Positions 50,504 to 59,530 are shown, counted from the first letter of the stretch. The stretch: 64,000 nt of DNA from Sphingobium lactosutens (GCF_013393185.1 NZ_QJQX01000032.1:1-64000); one strand, 5' to 3'. Numbers and translations: made by a program. The notes: generated from the letters alone by a model not told the origin.

Positions 50504-51997
50504 ATGGGCGCTTTCCCTTTCCTTCTTCGCCATTGCCGGCACGGCCTGTCGATCGGCCTTCTGTTCGGTGCCATGCTGGGCGGCTGCTCGGGCGAGGGCA
50601 GCGGGCCGGTAGTCGTCAGTGTAGTCGGCGATCGCGACGATTTCGCGAAACCGCTCCAGAACCTGCCCGACCCTGCCGCCAAGCTGATGCTGGAAAGCAC
50701 GGCGCAGGGCCTCGTCGCCTTCGACGCCAGCGGCGATATCGTCCCGGCGCTGGCGCAGCGCTGGATCATGGAGGATGACGGGCGCAGCTATATCTTCCGC
50801 CTCCGCCGCGCCTTCTGGTCCGATGGAAGCCGGGTCACTGCCCCCGATGTCGCGCGCATCCTGATGTCGCGGATCGTCTCGCTCCGACGGTTTGATCCCG
50901 ACGGACCTCTCGACGTGGTGCAGACGGTCGTGCCGATGACCGGCGAGGTAATCGAGATCAAGCTGGCGGCAGCGCGCCCCTTCGTCCTCCAGATGCTGGC
51001 CCAGCCGCAGATGGGCGTCCTTTCGCGCGAGGGCGGAACCGGTCCCTATCGCCGCGCGCAACGCGACAAGGCGCTGTTGCTGACGCCCATCGACCGGTCG
51101 AGCGGCGATGACGAATCGGCGGAAGGACCGGTGCCGGAATCCCAGCTTCGCATCGTGCGCAGCGAACGCGCGGCGCTCGCCATCATCCGCTTTCGGGAGG
51201 GCCAGGCGGCGTTGATGCTCGGTGGGCGCTTCACCGACCTGCCTTTGCTGGTGCGCGCGGGGATCGACCGCGATGCCGTGCGGGTCGATCCGGTGCAGGG
51301 GCTGCTGGGCCTGACGGTAGTGGGTGAGGGCAAGCTGCTGGACGACGACAATGTCCGCGCCGCGATCAACATGGCGATCGACCGCAGCCAGTTGCCGGGC
51401 CTCTTCCCGCTGGGCGGATGGGCCACGACCGAGCAAATCGTGCCATCGCAGCTCGACCTTAGCCGCAATCCGACGCCACCTTCGTGGGCCGGTCAGTCGA
51501 TGGACGACCGGCGCGCCCAGGCCAGCGCTACCATCACCCGTTGGCGCACCGACCATGGCGCTACACCTGCGTTGCGTATCGCGCTGCCTGCCGGGCCGGG
51601 CGCTACGCTGCTGTTCAACATGCTGCGGCACGACCTGGCCGCCATCGGCCTCGACACCCGGCGCGTCGATATGCGCGCGGAGGCGGACCTGCGGCTGGTC
51701 GATGAGGTTGCGCCCTATGACAGCGCGCTCTGGTATCTGGGCCGGGTCGGCTGCGCCCGCAAGGTCCGGTGCAGCGATGCCGCCGATGCCCAGTTGCAGG
51801 CCGCCAGCCTGGCCAGCACCGGTGAGGAACGCGCCGCCCGCATTGCCGAAGCCGAAGCGCTGATGCAGGCCGAGAATGGCTATATCGCGCTGGGATCGCC
51901 GGTGCGCTGGTCGCTGGCCTCGAAGCGCCTGACCGGCTTCATGGCGTCCCCGCGCGCGCGCCACCCATTGAACCATCTCTTCCGCCGCCCCAACTAA
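50504..51997 (+). CDS. ABC-transporter substrate-binding lipoprotein (SBP_bac_5)
   Basis: A 497-residue family 5 binding protein for peptides, nickel or other substrates. N-terminal signal with lipobox (LFGAMLGGCSGEG), then ESTAQGLVAFDASGDIVPAL and AQRWIMEDDGRSYIFRLRR, the opening of the binding fold; DNVRAAINMAIDRSQLPGLF is the typical central motif. No permease or ATPase gene is adjacent, so it is an orphan or works with a distant transporter. GAGAAG precedes the ATG. Divergent from the porin. Confidence 0.85.
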   Translation: MGAFPFLLRHCRHGLSIGLLFGAMLGGCSGEGSGPVVVSVVGDRDDFAKPLQNLPDPAAKLMLESTAQGLVAFDASGDIVPALAQRWIMEDDGRSYIFRLRRAFWSDGSRVTAPDVARILMSRIVSLRRFDPDGPLDVVQTVVPMTGEVIEIKLAAARPFVLQMLAQPQMGVLSREGGTGPYRRAQRDKALLLTPIDRSSGDDESAEGPVPESQLRIVRSERAALAIIRFREGQAALMLGGRFTDLPLLVRAGIDRDAVRVDPVQGLLGLTVVGEGKLLDDDNVRAAINMAIDRSQLPGLFPLGGWATTEQIVPSQLDLSRNPTPPSWAGQSMDDRRAQASATITRWRTDHGATPALRIALPAGPGATLLFNMLRHDLAAIGLDTRRVDMRAEADLRLVDEVAPYDSALWYLGRVGCARKVRCSDAADAQLQAASLASTGEERAARIAEAEALMQAENGYIALGSPVRWSLASKRLTGFMASPRARHPLNHLFRRPN

Positions 51998-52016
51998 GGG
52001 GCAAGGAGACTAGAGA

Positions 52017-52439
52017 ATGGCGCTTTCGCAGGAACAGTTCGATCGCGTGGTGCGGGACATGCCCGGCTTCGGCCGCGACCCCGCCTCGATCCGGCGCCGG
52101 GTGGAGGCGATGGAGGCGGTGCTGGAGGGGCTGTTCGTCATTCCCGGCACCAACCGCCGCGTCGGCCTCGACAGTCTGGTCGGCCTGATCCCGGTGGTCG
52201 GCGATATCGCCACTGCCGCCATGGGCGCCTGGATCGTCTGGGAAGCGCGGAACCTGGGCATGTCGAAATGGCAGCTGACCCGCATGGCCGCGAATGTCGG
52301 CGTCGACACGCTGGTCGGCGCCATCCCCTTCGCGGGCGACATCTTCGACTTTCTCTACAAGTCGAATACGAAGAATCTGCGCATCATCCGCAAGCATCTC
52401 GATCGTCACCATCCCTCGACGGTGACGATCGACGGATAA
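52017..52439 (+). CDS. DUF4112 domain protein
   Basis: A 140-residue protein with two amphipathic or hydrophobic segments (VGLDSLVGLIPVVGDIATAA and VDTLVGAIPFAGDIFDFLYK), each carrying the G-x-D-x-x-x-G-x-I-P-x-x-G-D-I repeat of DUF4112. The C-terminus is basic (RIIRKHLDRHH). It starts 19 bp after the SBP stop and is likely co-transcribed with it. Function unknown; predicted membrane-associated. Confidence 0.88.
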   Translation: MALSQEQFDRVVRDMPGFGRDPASIRRRVEAMEAVLEGLFVIPGTNRRVGLDSLVGLIPVVGDIATAAMGAWIVWEARNLGMSKWQLTRMAANVGVDTLVGAIPFAGDIFDFLYKSNTKNLRIIRKHLDRHHPSTVTIDG

Positions 52440-52442
52440 GGC

Positions 52443-53267
52443 TTAATGCGTGCCGTCGGCTGGCGGCTGGGCGTTGGGATCGAGGTTCAGGAACAGTCCC
52501 GGCTCGCGCTGGGGCGTCGGCATCCGGGCGGGACGGCGCGGATTAGGGATGATCGGACCCGGCTCGATCCGCAGATAGGCGCTATCGGGCGCACCGCCCT
52601 GATGCGCGGGGCAGCGGGCAAACTCCAGTGCCCGGTCCATGCAGAGCCACACTTCGCTCAGCCAGTTGCCGCGCGTGGTGGTGACGCGCATCATGTCGGC
52701 CTTCAGCCCCTTGTTGGCGCGGGCGAAGGCTTCGGCGAACTGCCCCACCGTCAGCGACTTGCGCCGCACCAGCGCGCCCATGTCGGGATAGCGCAGCGAC
52801 TGGTAGAAGGCGCGCGACAGGTTGAAATACAATTCCGGCTTGGTGGTCATGCAGGTGCCATGTTTCGACCATTCATGCTGGATCAGCTGCGGCGAGGGCG
52901 TGTTGCAGAGATTCTGGCGGATCACCTCGCGCGGCACCAGGTCGGCCGGGCGGCAATATTGCGGCCATTCCTTGCCATAGCCATCGGGCCACAGGCCATG
53001 CAGGGTGAAGCCGAACTTGCCCGTCTTGCCCCCGCACTGGAGGCTGCTCCGGTCGCGCGCGGTCGAGCAATATTGCGGCGACCAGCTGATCGCCAGCGTA
53101 TAGCTGCCGATCGGCAGGACGCGCCTGGGTTCCTTGTCGGTCGGGCCTTCGAGCTTCGGCCGGGCGACCTGGGCGGGCATGCGGCACTGCGCCGACTGGG
53201 CCAGCGCAGCGCCGGGCGCGACGGTCAGGGCCAGAACGAAGGCTGGAGCGACAAGAGCCTTAAGCAT
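52443..53267 (-). CDS. Ribonuclease T2 family, exported
   Basis: A 274-residue secreted or periplasmic RNase. Signal peptide (LVAPAFVLALTVAPGAALAQ), then the two catalytic boxes: GFTLHGLWPDGYGK (CAS1, His) and IQHEWSKHGTCMT (CAS2, His, Glu, Lys-His), with SYTLAISWSPQYCS before them. The C-terminus has Pro/Arg-rich RRPARMPTPQ. It overlaps the nadC stop by 8 nt. It cuts RNA without sequence requirement, through cyclic phosphate. Confidence 0.93.
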   Translation of the reverse strand: MLKALVAPAFVLALTVAPGAALAQSAQCRMPAQVARPKLEGPTDKEPRRVLPIGSYTLAISWSPQYCSTARDRSSLQCGGKTGKFGFTLHGLWPDGYGKEWPQYCRPADLVPREVIRQNLCNTPSPQLIQHEWSKHGTCMTTKPELYFNLSRAFYQSLRYPDMGALVRRKSLTVGQFAEAFARANKGLKADMMRVTTTRGNWLSEVWLCMDRALEFARCPAHQGGAPDSAYLRIEPGPIIPNPRRPARMPTPQREPGLFLNLDPNAQPPADGTH

Positions 53268-54123
53268 AAGCGAAATCCAGTCCGATGTCGGCGGCAGGGG
53301 CCGATTGGGTGAGGCGACCGACGCTGATATAGGTGACGCCGGTTTCGGCCTTGGCGCGGATCGTGTCCAGCGTGACGCCGCCCGACGATTCGGTCGGCAC
53401 GCGCCCGCCGATTAGCGTCACCGCGCCGCGCAAAGTCGGCGCGTCCATATTGTCGAGCAGCAAATGGGTCGCGCCCGCAGCCAGCGCGGGTTCGATCTGG
53501 TCGACTCGGTCGACCTCGACGATGATCCGCTCCACGCCCGCAGCCACGGCGCGGCGCACCGCCTCCTCGACCGTTCCGGCGACGGCGACATGATTGTCCT
53601 TGATCATCGCCGCATCCCACAGGCCCATGCGATGATTGGTCGCGCCGCCCATGCGGATCGCATATTTCTCAAGGCAACGCAGGCCCGGAATCGTCTTGCG
53701 CGTATCGAGCAGTGTCGCGCCTGTGCCCAGGATCGCATCGACATAGGCGCGGGTCATGGTGGCGATGCCGGTCAGATGCTGGACGGTGTTGAGCGCCGAT
53801 CGCTCCGCCGTCAGCATCGCCCGCGCCTTGCCCCTTATGCGCATCAGGTCGGTGCCCGCCGCGACCCGATCGCCATCTTGGTGCAGCAGCTCGATCTCCA
53901 CATCCGGGTCGAGCGCGCGAAAGAAGGCGACAGCGATCGGCAGCCCCGCCAGCGTCACCGCGTCGCGGCTGTCCATCACGCCGTCGAACATGGCGTCGGC
54001 AGGGATCACCGCTTCACTGGTGACGTCACAGCCATTGGGGCCAAGATCTTCGGCGAGAGTCGCGGCCACAAAGGCATCGAGATCGAAGCCGGGGAGCGAG
54101 AATATCTGAGAATCACGGGTCAT
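53260..54123 (-). CDS. nadC: Nicotinate-nucleotide pyrophosphorylase (carboxylating)
   Basis: A 287-residue quinolinate phosphoribosyltransferase of NAD synthesis. GKARAMLTAERSALNTVQHL, LLDTRKTIPGLRCLEKYAI, ATNHRMGLWDAAMIKDNH, and IIVEVDRVDQIEPALAAG are conserved motifs. ATG 54123 begins the conserved region; GTG 54141 would add six residues. Its partner nadA lies 1.4 kb upstream on the same strand, separated by an ArsR/SRPBCC pair. Confidence 0.95.
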   Translation of the reverse strand: MTRDSQIFSLPGFDLDAFVAATLAEDLGPNGCDVTSEAVIPADAMFDGVMDSRDAVTLAGLPIAVAFFRALDPDVEIELLHQDGDRVAAGTDLMRIRGKARAMLTAERSALNTVQHLTGIATMTRAYVDAILGTGATLLDTRKTIPGLRCLEKYAIRMGGATNHRMGLWDAAMIKDNHVAVAGTVEEAVRRAVAAGVERIIVEVDRVDQIEPALAAGATHLLLDNMDAPTLRGAVTLIGGRVPTESSGGVTLDTIRAKAETGVTYISVGRLTQSAPAADIGLDFAYA

Positions 54124-54173
54124 CGCACGGGGATGTGGCACAGTCGCGGGATGGTTGACACCCCCTCGGTCAT

Positions 54174-54195
54174 TATATAGTCATTTATCTATATA
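54174..54195. promoter_or_regulatory. Palindrome TATATAG-N8-CTATATA
   Basis: A 7-bp inverted repeat with 8-bp spacer immediately before the arsR start. It is AT-rich in GC-rich surroundings and is the likely operator for ArsR autoregulation. Confidence 0.55.
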
Positions 54196-54211
54196 GATGG
54201 AGAGCTATATT

Positions 54212-54544
54212 GTGACTGCCGCGCAGCTGGACCTGATTTTCGGCGCCCTGTCCGACCCCACCCGCCGCGCCATGCTGGCGCAACTGGCACGAGGGGAATC
54301 GACCGTAAATGCGCTGGTCGAACCATCGGGCCTCAGCCAGCCGACCGTATCCAAGCACCTCAAAATATTGGAGCAGGCGGGCCTCGTCTCGCGTGGGCGC
54401 GCGGCGCAGACGCGCCCCGTCCGGCTGGAGGCTGCGCCGCTCGCCGCCGCCGCGCAGTGGATTGATCATTACAAGACATTCTGGACCGCCAGCTACGACC
54501 GGCTCGATGAGTATCTGCAGGATCTGAAAGGAGAGGAATCATGA
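54212..54544 (+). CDS. ArsR-family repressor
   Basis: A 110-residue ArsR/SmtB winged-helix repressor. Typical motifs are AAQLDLIFGALSDPTRRAML and LSQPTVSKHLKILEQAGLVS. The metal-binding Cys of true ArsR is absent, as usual for the non-metal subgroup that controls SRPBCC proteins. GTG 54212 is preferred since GGAGAG precedes it; ATG 54197 would lie inside the operator edge without a ribosome site. It overlaps the next gene by 4 nt. Confidence 0.85.
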   Translation: MTAAQLDLIFGALSDPTRRAMLAQLARGESTVNALVEPSGLSQPTVSKHLKILEQAGLVSRGRAAQTRPVRLEAAPLAAAAQWIDHYKTFWTASYDRLDEYLQDLKGEES

Positions 54545-55026
54545 GCGACGAACCCGAAAATGTCCGCGCCATCACCATCACCCGCCTGATCGATGCGCCC
54601 GCGCATCTGGTCTTCGCGGCCCATGCCGACCCGGTGCACGTGAAACGCTGGTTCGGCCCGGTCGGCTGGCCGCTCAGCACATGCGAGATGGATTTTCGCG
54701 TCGGCGGCCGCTTCCATTTCCAGATGACCAGCGATGCGGGCGAACTCGGCCCGCCCTTTGGCGGCACCTATCTGGAAATCGTGCCGAACCTGCGCATCCG
54801 CTACGACAACAGCTTCGAAGCGCCCGGATCGCCGGTCATGGTGACGACGCTCAGCTTCGACGAGGATGCGGAAGGTCGCACCCTGCTGACCCACCATACC
54901 GTCTTCGAAAGCCAGGCCGTGCACGACGAATATCGCGGCCTCGGGTTCGAGGAAGGCACCGGCTCCAGCCTCGATCTGCTGGCCGACGAGGTGCGCGAGA
55001 TGGTGGCGGAAATGGGCGGCGGGTGA
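54541..55026 (+). CDS. SRPBCC (AHSA1-like) domain protein
   Basis: A 161-residue START/Bet v1-type lipid- or ligand-binding protein: ITITRLIDAPAHLVFAAHAD at the start, WFGPVGWPLSTCEMDFRVGG, RFHFQMTSDAG, and TTLSFDEDAEGRTLLTHHTV. The C-terminal helix is GSSLDLLADEVREMVAEM. It forms an ArsR-SRPBCC two-gene operon (ATGA overlap), a widespread arrangement of unclear function. Confidence 0.88.
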   Translation: MSDEPENVRAITITRLIDAPAHLVFAAHADPVHVKRWFGPVGWPLSTCEMDFRVGGRFHFQMTSDAGELGPPFGGTYLEIVPNLRIRYDNSFEAPGSPVMVTTLSFDEDAEGRTLLTHHTVFESQAVHDEYRGLGFEEGTGSSLDLLADEVREMVAEMGGG

Positions 55027-55067
55027 CGGCCGCCGAAGCATCTTGAACCAAAGCATTCAACAAAAAG

Positions 55068-55146
55068 CCGTTCGGGCTGAGCCTGTCGAAGCCCTTCTCT
55101 TTTCTTCAAGAAAGAGCAGCCCTTCGACAAGCTCAGGGCGAACGGG
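55068..55146. repeat. REP-type inverted repeat, complete copy
   Basis: CCGTTCGGGCTGAGCCTGTC and, in inverse orientation, CCCTTCGACAAGCTCAGGGC flank a short middle with TCTTTTCTT / AAGAAAGAG. This complete copy pairs with itself over some 28 bp and lies between two convergent gene ends. Confidence 0.85.
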
Positions 55147-55162
55147 TTGAGAGCAAGGCTCG

Positions 55163-55561
55163 TCAGCTTAACGGTAACGCCTTGACGCAAAAGTGGCCGG
55201 AACCTGCTTCAAAATCGACTATCTGCCAGCGCAAGCCTTGCCGCTCTTCGGGATTCCAAGGTGTAGCCTTCTCGACACCACCCTTCGACGTGCCATCGAC
55301 AATGATAGCGTCAATCCATCCTGCATGATGTTCAAGTGCATGGACGATGTGCGCGCGCCGTTTTGTGTTGCCCGGCTTCAGTTCCCATTCCTCAAGCCGG
55401 CCGCCACGCAACCTAGTATCCATAGCCAGTGGTTTGACCGTCCAGTCAATTTCGGAACGCCAAAGTGTCAGACACACGCCCTGCGCACTTTTCGCACTCC
55501 AGTCGGTGCGAGGCACTTCCAGCTTATATCCCAGCTTTGAAAAAGCCTCGCCATATTTCAT
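55163..55561 (-). CDS. Hypothetical protein, 132 aa
   Basis: A soluble 132-residue protein, not recognised. Features are the start MKYGEAFSKLGYKLEVPRTD, a beta-rich middle (GVCLTLWRSEIDWTVKPLAM) and EWELKPGNTKRRAHIVHALE, ending near FEAGSGHFCVKALPLS. Its ATG overlaps the nadA stop by 4 nt, so it is translated with nadA. Base composition is lower in GC than nadA, hinting at acquisition or a recently added gene. Confidence 0.65.
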   Translation of the reverse strand: MKYGEAFSKLGYKLEVPRTDWSAKSAQGVCLTLWRSEIDWTVKPLAMDTRLRGGRLEEWELKPGNTKRRAHIVHALEHHAGWIDAIIVDGTSKGGVEKATPWNPEERQGLRWQIVDFEAGSGHFCVKALPLS

Positions 55562-56547
55562 CAGCGCGCGCCGACATCCCCCTGCCCCACGGTACCGCTC
55601 GCCATTTCGAGCATCCGGTCGAGGCTCTTCTTCGCGGCGATGCGCAGCGTCTCGTCCATCTCGATGCGCGGCGTCAGGTCGCGCAGCGACAGGTACAGCT
55701 TCTCCATCGTGTTGAGCGCCATATAGGGGCAGATGTTGCAGTTGCAGTTGCCGTCCGCGCCCGGCGCGCCGATGAAATTCTTGTCCGGCACCGCCTTCTG
55801 CATCTGGTGGATGATATGCGGCTCGGTCGCAACGATCAGCGTATCGCCCGGCATGGTCTTGGCGAAGTCGAGGATGCCGCTGGTCGACCCGACATAGTCG
55901 GCATGGTCGACGATATAGGGCGGGCATTCGGGATGCGCGGCGACCGGGGCGGCGGGATGCTGGGCCTTGAGCTTCAGCAACTCGGTCTCGCTGAACGCCT
56001 CATGCACGATGCAGACGCCCGGCCACAGCAGCATGTCGCGGCCCAGCTTGCGCTTGAGGTATCCGCCCAGATGCTTGTCGGGACCGAAGATGATCTTCTG
56101 ATCCCTGGGGATCTGCGCAAGGATCTTTTCGGCGGAAGAGGACGTCACGATGATGTCGCTGAGCGCCTTCACCTCGGCCGAACAGTTGATGTAGCTGAGC
56201 GCGATATGATCGGGATGCGCCTCGCGGAACGCCTTGAACTGGGCGGGCGGGCAGCTATCTTCCAGCGAACAGCCGGCATCCATGTCCGGCAATATGACGA
56301 TCTTCTGGGGCGACAGGATCTTGGCCGTCTCCGCCATGAAGCGCACGCCGCAAAAGGCGATGACGTCAGCATCCGTCTCCGCCGCCTTGCGCGACAATTC
56401 GAGGCTGTCGCCGACGAAATCGGACAGATCCTGAATCTCGGGCGACTGGTAATAATGGCCGAGGATGACGGCGTTGCGCTCCTTGCGGAGACGATCGATT
56501 TCCGCGCGCAGGTCCGCGCCCTGCGGAATGGCGGTGATGGCGGTCAT
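55561..56547 (-). CDS. nadA: Quinolinate synthase
   Basis: A 328-residue [4Fe-4S] enzyme condensing iminoaspartate with DHAP to quinolinate. The start (VILGHYYQSPEIQDLSDFVG), CGVRFMAETAKILSPQK, GPDKHLGGYLKRKLGRD and the C-terminal NCNCNICPYMALNTMEKLY contain the three cluster cysteines. No nadB is in the window. The following 132-residue gene is coupled. Confidence 0.96.
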   Translation of the reverse strand: MTAITAIPQGADLRAEIDRLRKERNAVILGHYYQSPEIQDLSDFVGDSLELSRKAAETDADVIAFCGVRFMAETAKILSPQKIVILPDMDAGCSLEDSCPPAQFKAFREAHPDHIALSYINCSAEVKALSDIIVTSSSAEKILAQIPRDQKIIFGPDKHLGGYLKRKLGRDMLLWPGVCIVHEAFSETELLKLKAQHPAAPVAAHPECPPYIVDHADYVGSTSGILDFAKTMPGDTLIVATEPHIIHQMQKAVPDKNFIGAPGADGNCNCNICPYMALNTMEKLYLSLRDLTPRIEMDETLRIAAKKSLDRMLEMASGTVGQGDVGAR

Positions 56548-56652
56548 ACCCTGTAACTCCTCGGTCCCATGTCTGGCCCTTTAAGCGCAATAACTATTTG
56601 TTTTATCGTGATTTCTTAATCTTCGATCGATTCCGATCGCTTGGAAATCGCT

Positions 56653-57372
56653 CTAGCGCTGCTGCCGCCTGTTGGCCAGTACCTCATTGATCGGCGTGGT
56701 GACGTCCCAGCGCTCTCGCCTGTCATCCTTGCGTTCCGGTGGGAAGGTGACGAGCACCCGAACGTCGCCATAGCCCATGGCGCCGAGCGGCGCGGCCATG
56801 ATCTTGCCTATCGCCGCGCGGCCATATTCGCGCGCCTGCGCCATGCGTTCGGGGGAACGCGCGGAGGCTTCGGCCCGGACCTGCGCATGGGCCGATGTGC
56901 GGCGGCTCAGTTCCTCCCCCGCCTCGCGCGTCACGAACAGGCCGCTGGTGCGCACCAGCGTCCGCCGCGCCTCGTCCAGATTGGGCTTGTCGGGCTTCAC
57001 GTCCGGCGCATTGACGATCAGCGTGCGGCTCTTCTCGTCCCACTCCAGATCGCGCGCGGTCAGCCCCGAAAGATCGACAAAATAGTCGACCGAATAGGGC
57101 ATCTTCACCACCTGATCGGACTTCAGCCAGCCGAAGCCGCGCACGTCCTGCGCCGTGCTCTGGATCGTGCCGTTCAGCCGCGACACGCGCAGGCTGGCCG
57201 ACCCGGCGATCCGTTCCGCGATGATCTTCGTCACCGCCGATCCGTCATCCTCGACCGCGACCACATAGTCGCGATTATAGCGTTGCCAGCCAACCAGCAT
57301 CGCCGCGCCCGCCATCAGGATCAGCAGGGCCAGCGCGACCGGCCCGGCATAGCGTTTCAGCGTATCTGCCAT
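56653..57372 (-). CDS. DUF4230 domain protein, membrane-anchored
   Basis: A 239-residue protein with one N-terminal span (VALALLILMAGAAMLVGWQR) and a periplasmic DUF4230 domain (MPYSVDYFVDLSGLTARDLE, TLIVNAPDVKPDKPNLDEAR). The C-terminal part (ARSPERMAQAREYGRAAI, then GYGDVRVLVTFPPER) is helical then beta. Function unknown. The start overlaps the MBL gene end by 16 nt, so both are co-transcribed. Confidence 0.8.
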   Translation of the reverse strand: MADTLKRYAGPVALALLILMAGAAMLVGWQRYNRDYVVAVEDDGSAVTKIIAERIAGSASLRVSRLNGTIQSTAQDVRGFGWLKSDQVVKMPYSVDYFVDLSGLTARDLEWDEKSRTLIVNAPDVKPDKPNLDEARRTLVRTSGLFVTREAGEELSRRTSAHAQVRAEASARSPERMAQAREYGRAAIGKIMAAPLGAMGYGDVRVLVTFPPERKDDRRERWDVTTPINEVLANRRQQR

Positions 57373-58235
57373 CGTCCGTCCCCGGTGGGCGCGGCCAGGC
57401 CACGCCCATCCAGATCGATCAGATGCGCCAGCACCGAGCGCCCCGCCGCGCCATAAAGACGCGGATCGACGCCCTTGTACATGTCGGCCACCATGTCCGG
57501 GATGGCGCTTTCGCCATTGCGCTCCAGAAAGCGGAGTATCTGTCCCTCGCGCTGCTTGCGATGGCCCATCATGCCGCGCACCAGCCGTTGCGGCGTCTCG
57601 ATCGGATCGCCGTGCGCCGGATAATAGATGGCGTCGTCGCGATCGAGCAGGCGCTGCATCGACCGCATATAGGCGGACATGTCCCCGTCGGGCGGGGAAA
57701 TGACGCTGGTCGACCAGCCCATCACATGATCGCCGGTGAAGAGGACATTCTCCTCCAGCAGCGCGAAGCAGAGATGATTGGACGTATGGCCCGGCGTCGC
57801 CACCGCCTCCAGCGTCCAGCCCGGCCCCGTCACCTGCTCGCCGTCGGCCAGAACGCGATCAGGGCGATAGTCGGCATCGAAGGCCGCATCGGCGCGCGGC
57901 CCATCATCGTCCAGCGTCAACGGCGCGCAGCCGATCACCGGCGCGCCGGTCAACTCACTCAACGGCCGCGCGGCCGGGCTGTGGTCGCGATGGGTATGGG
58001 TGCACAATATCGCCACTACCGGCCGCCCGGCGATCGCGGCGGCCAGCGCCGCCAGATGTTCCGCATCATCCGGGCCGGGATCGATGATCGCGACCGCCTC
58101 CGTTCCCACCACATAGGTCTGCGTCCCCGTGTAGGTGAAAGGCGACGGATTGGGCGCCAGCACGCGAGCCACCAGAGGGCTGAGCGGCATCAGGAGTCCG
58201 GTCGGCAGATCGGCCGGATCGAAAGGGGTAGCCAT
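57357..58235 (-). CDS. Metallo-beta-lactamase fold hydrolase (LACTB2-like)
   Basis: A 292-residue metal hydrolase. The zinc motif is AILCTHTHRDHSPAARPLSE, then ATPGHTSNHLCFALLEENVL and FTGDHVMGWSTSVISPPDGD; the C-terminal helical domain with HGDPIETPQRLVRGMMGHRK and a winged-helix tail is the LACTB2-type arrangement, some members of which are RNases. Substrate unknown. ATG 58235 begins the conserved part. Confidence 0.88.
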   Translation of the reverse strand: MATPFDPADLPTGLLMPLSPLVARVLAPNPSPFTYTGTQTYVVGTEAVAIIDPGPDDAEHLAALAAAIAGRPVVAILCTHTHRDHSPAARPLSELTGAPVIGCAPLTLDDDGPRADAAFDADYRPDRVLADGEQVTGPGWTLEAVATPGHTSNHLCFALLEENVLFTGDHVMGWSTSVISPPDGDMSAYMRSMQRLLDRDDAIYYPAHGDPIETPQRLVRGMMGHRKQREGQILRFLERNGESAIPDMVADMYKGVDPRLYGAAGRSVLAHLIDLDGRGLAAPTGDGRWQIR

Positions 58236-58438
58236 GCGTCCCATGTGCCCATTTCCGCGCGGATTTCAAGGGCGCCCGCCACCGGCCTGTCCTATCTTCC
58301 GCGGCTCTGATAGGCTGGGGTCATGGCCGCTGCATCATCCCGCCAAACGACACATGCTTCGCAACATGATTTCCAACATTTGAACATAAATGTCGAAATC
58401 AGCGGGAAATGTGCGAAGTTAAGCCGATCCGTTCCAAC

Positions 58439-59329
58439 ATGACCCCATCCCTCCCCGAACGCTGGCGCCAGCATCTTGCCCTCGACCGGCGACGATCGGT
58501 GCATACGGTGCGGGCCTATGTAGCGACGGCGGAACGTCTGCTCGCTTTCCTGGAAGAGCATCATGGCCGGCCTGCGGACGCAGCCATGCTGGCCGCGATC
58601 CAGCAGGCGGACCTGCGCGCCTTTCTCACCAGCCGACGGATGGACGGGATCGGCAATTTGTCGGCGGCGCGTGAATTGTCGGCGGTGCGCGGCTTCCTGA
58701 AGTTCGTCGGCGGCGACGAGGCGCGGGTACCGCTGCTCAAGGGGCCACGGGTCAAGCGCGGCCTGCCCCGCCCCATCTCCCCCGACGAAGCGGTGGCGCT
58801 GGCCGAAGACATAGCCGAAACCGCGCGCGAAGGCTGGATCGGCGCGCGCGACTGGGCGGTTCTGCTGTTGCTCTACGGCGCAGGACTGCGCATCGGCGAG
58901 GCTATGGGCCTGAAAGGCGATATCCTGCCGCTGGGCGAAACGCTGCGCGTCACCGGCAAGCGCAACAAGACGCGGATCGTGCCGCTGCTGCCGCAGGTCC
59001 GGCAGGCGATCGAGGCCTATGTCGACCAATGCCCCTACCCGGTATCGCGCGACGAACCGCTGTTTCGCGGCACGCGGGGCGGTCCGCTCTCCCCCGCCCT
59101 CATCCGCCGTGCGGTGCAGGGCGCGCGCGGCCGGCTGGGCCTGTCGGACCGGACCACGCCGCACGCGCTGCGCCACAGTTTCGCGACCCATTTGCTGGGG
59201 CGCGGCGCGGACCTGCGATCGCTCCAGGAACTGCTGGGCCATGCCAGCCTGTCCTCGACCCAAATCTATACCCAGGTCGACGCCGCCCACCTGCTCGACA
59301 TTTATCGCAACGCCCATCCAAGGGCGTGA
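58439..59329 (+). CDS. xerC: XerC tyrosine recombinase
   Basis: A 296-residue recombinase resolving chromosome dimers at dif. All catalytic residues are present: Arg151 (GAGLRIGEAMGL), Lys174, His242 and Arg245 (HALRHSFATHLLGRG), His268 and nucleophile Tyr277 (LGHASLSSTQIYTQV). ATG 58439 was chosen over 58409. It is followed 2 bp later by a decayed dedA end on the other strand. Confidence 0.92.
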   Translation: MTPSLPERWRQHLALDRRRSVHTVRAYVATAERLLAFLEEHHGRPADAAMLAAIQQADLRAFLTSRRMDGIGNLSAARELSAVRGFLKFVGGDEARVPLLKGPRVKRGLPRPISPDEAVALAEDIAETAREGWIGARDWAVLLLLYGAGLRIGEAMGLKGDILPLGETLRVTGKRNKTRIVPLLPQVRQAIEAYVDQCPYPVSRDEPLFRGTRGGPLSPALIRRAVQGARGRLGLSDRTTPHALRHSFATHLLGRGADLRSLQELLGHASLSSTQIYTQVDAAHLLDIYRNAHPRA

Positions 59330-59330
59330 C

Positions 59331-59530
59331 TCAGCCCTTGGGCCGCCAGGTCGCCAGCCGCCAGCCGCCAGAGATAGAGGATCACCGCGCCGACGATGCA
59401 GGCGGTCGCCGCCGGCCCGACATATTTGTCGATGTCGCGGAAATTCTGCCCCAGCACATAGCCGGCATAGGCCAGGATGATATTCCAGATCAGCGCCCCG
59501 CCCGCCGTCCAGAGCAGGAAGAGGTCATGG
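59331..59530 (-). pseudogene. Decayed 3' end of a second dedA copy
   Basis: The minus-strand frame encodes GGALIWNIILAYAGYVLGQN, then IDKYVGP and LYLWRLA, which aligns with the last 60 residues of the intact DedA at 59840 (about 60% identical by eye). The 5' two thirds are missing. Near the end a 7-bp tandem duplication (CCAGCCG at 59354-59360 and 59361-59367) shifts the frame; removing one copy restores TWRPKG and a stop at 59331-59333. It is therefore a truncated, frameshifted remnant. Confidence 0.75.

Noticed and set aside
50429-51976. 515-codon minus-strand open frame
   Set aside because: Shadow of the SBP_bac_5 lipoprotein gene.
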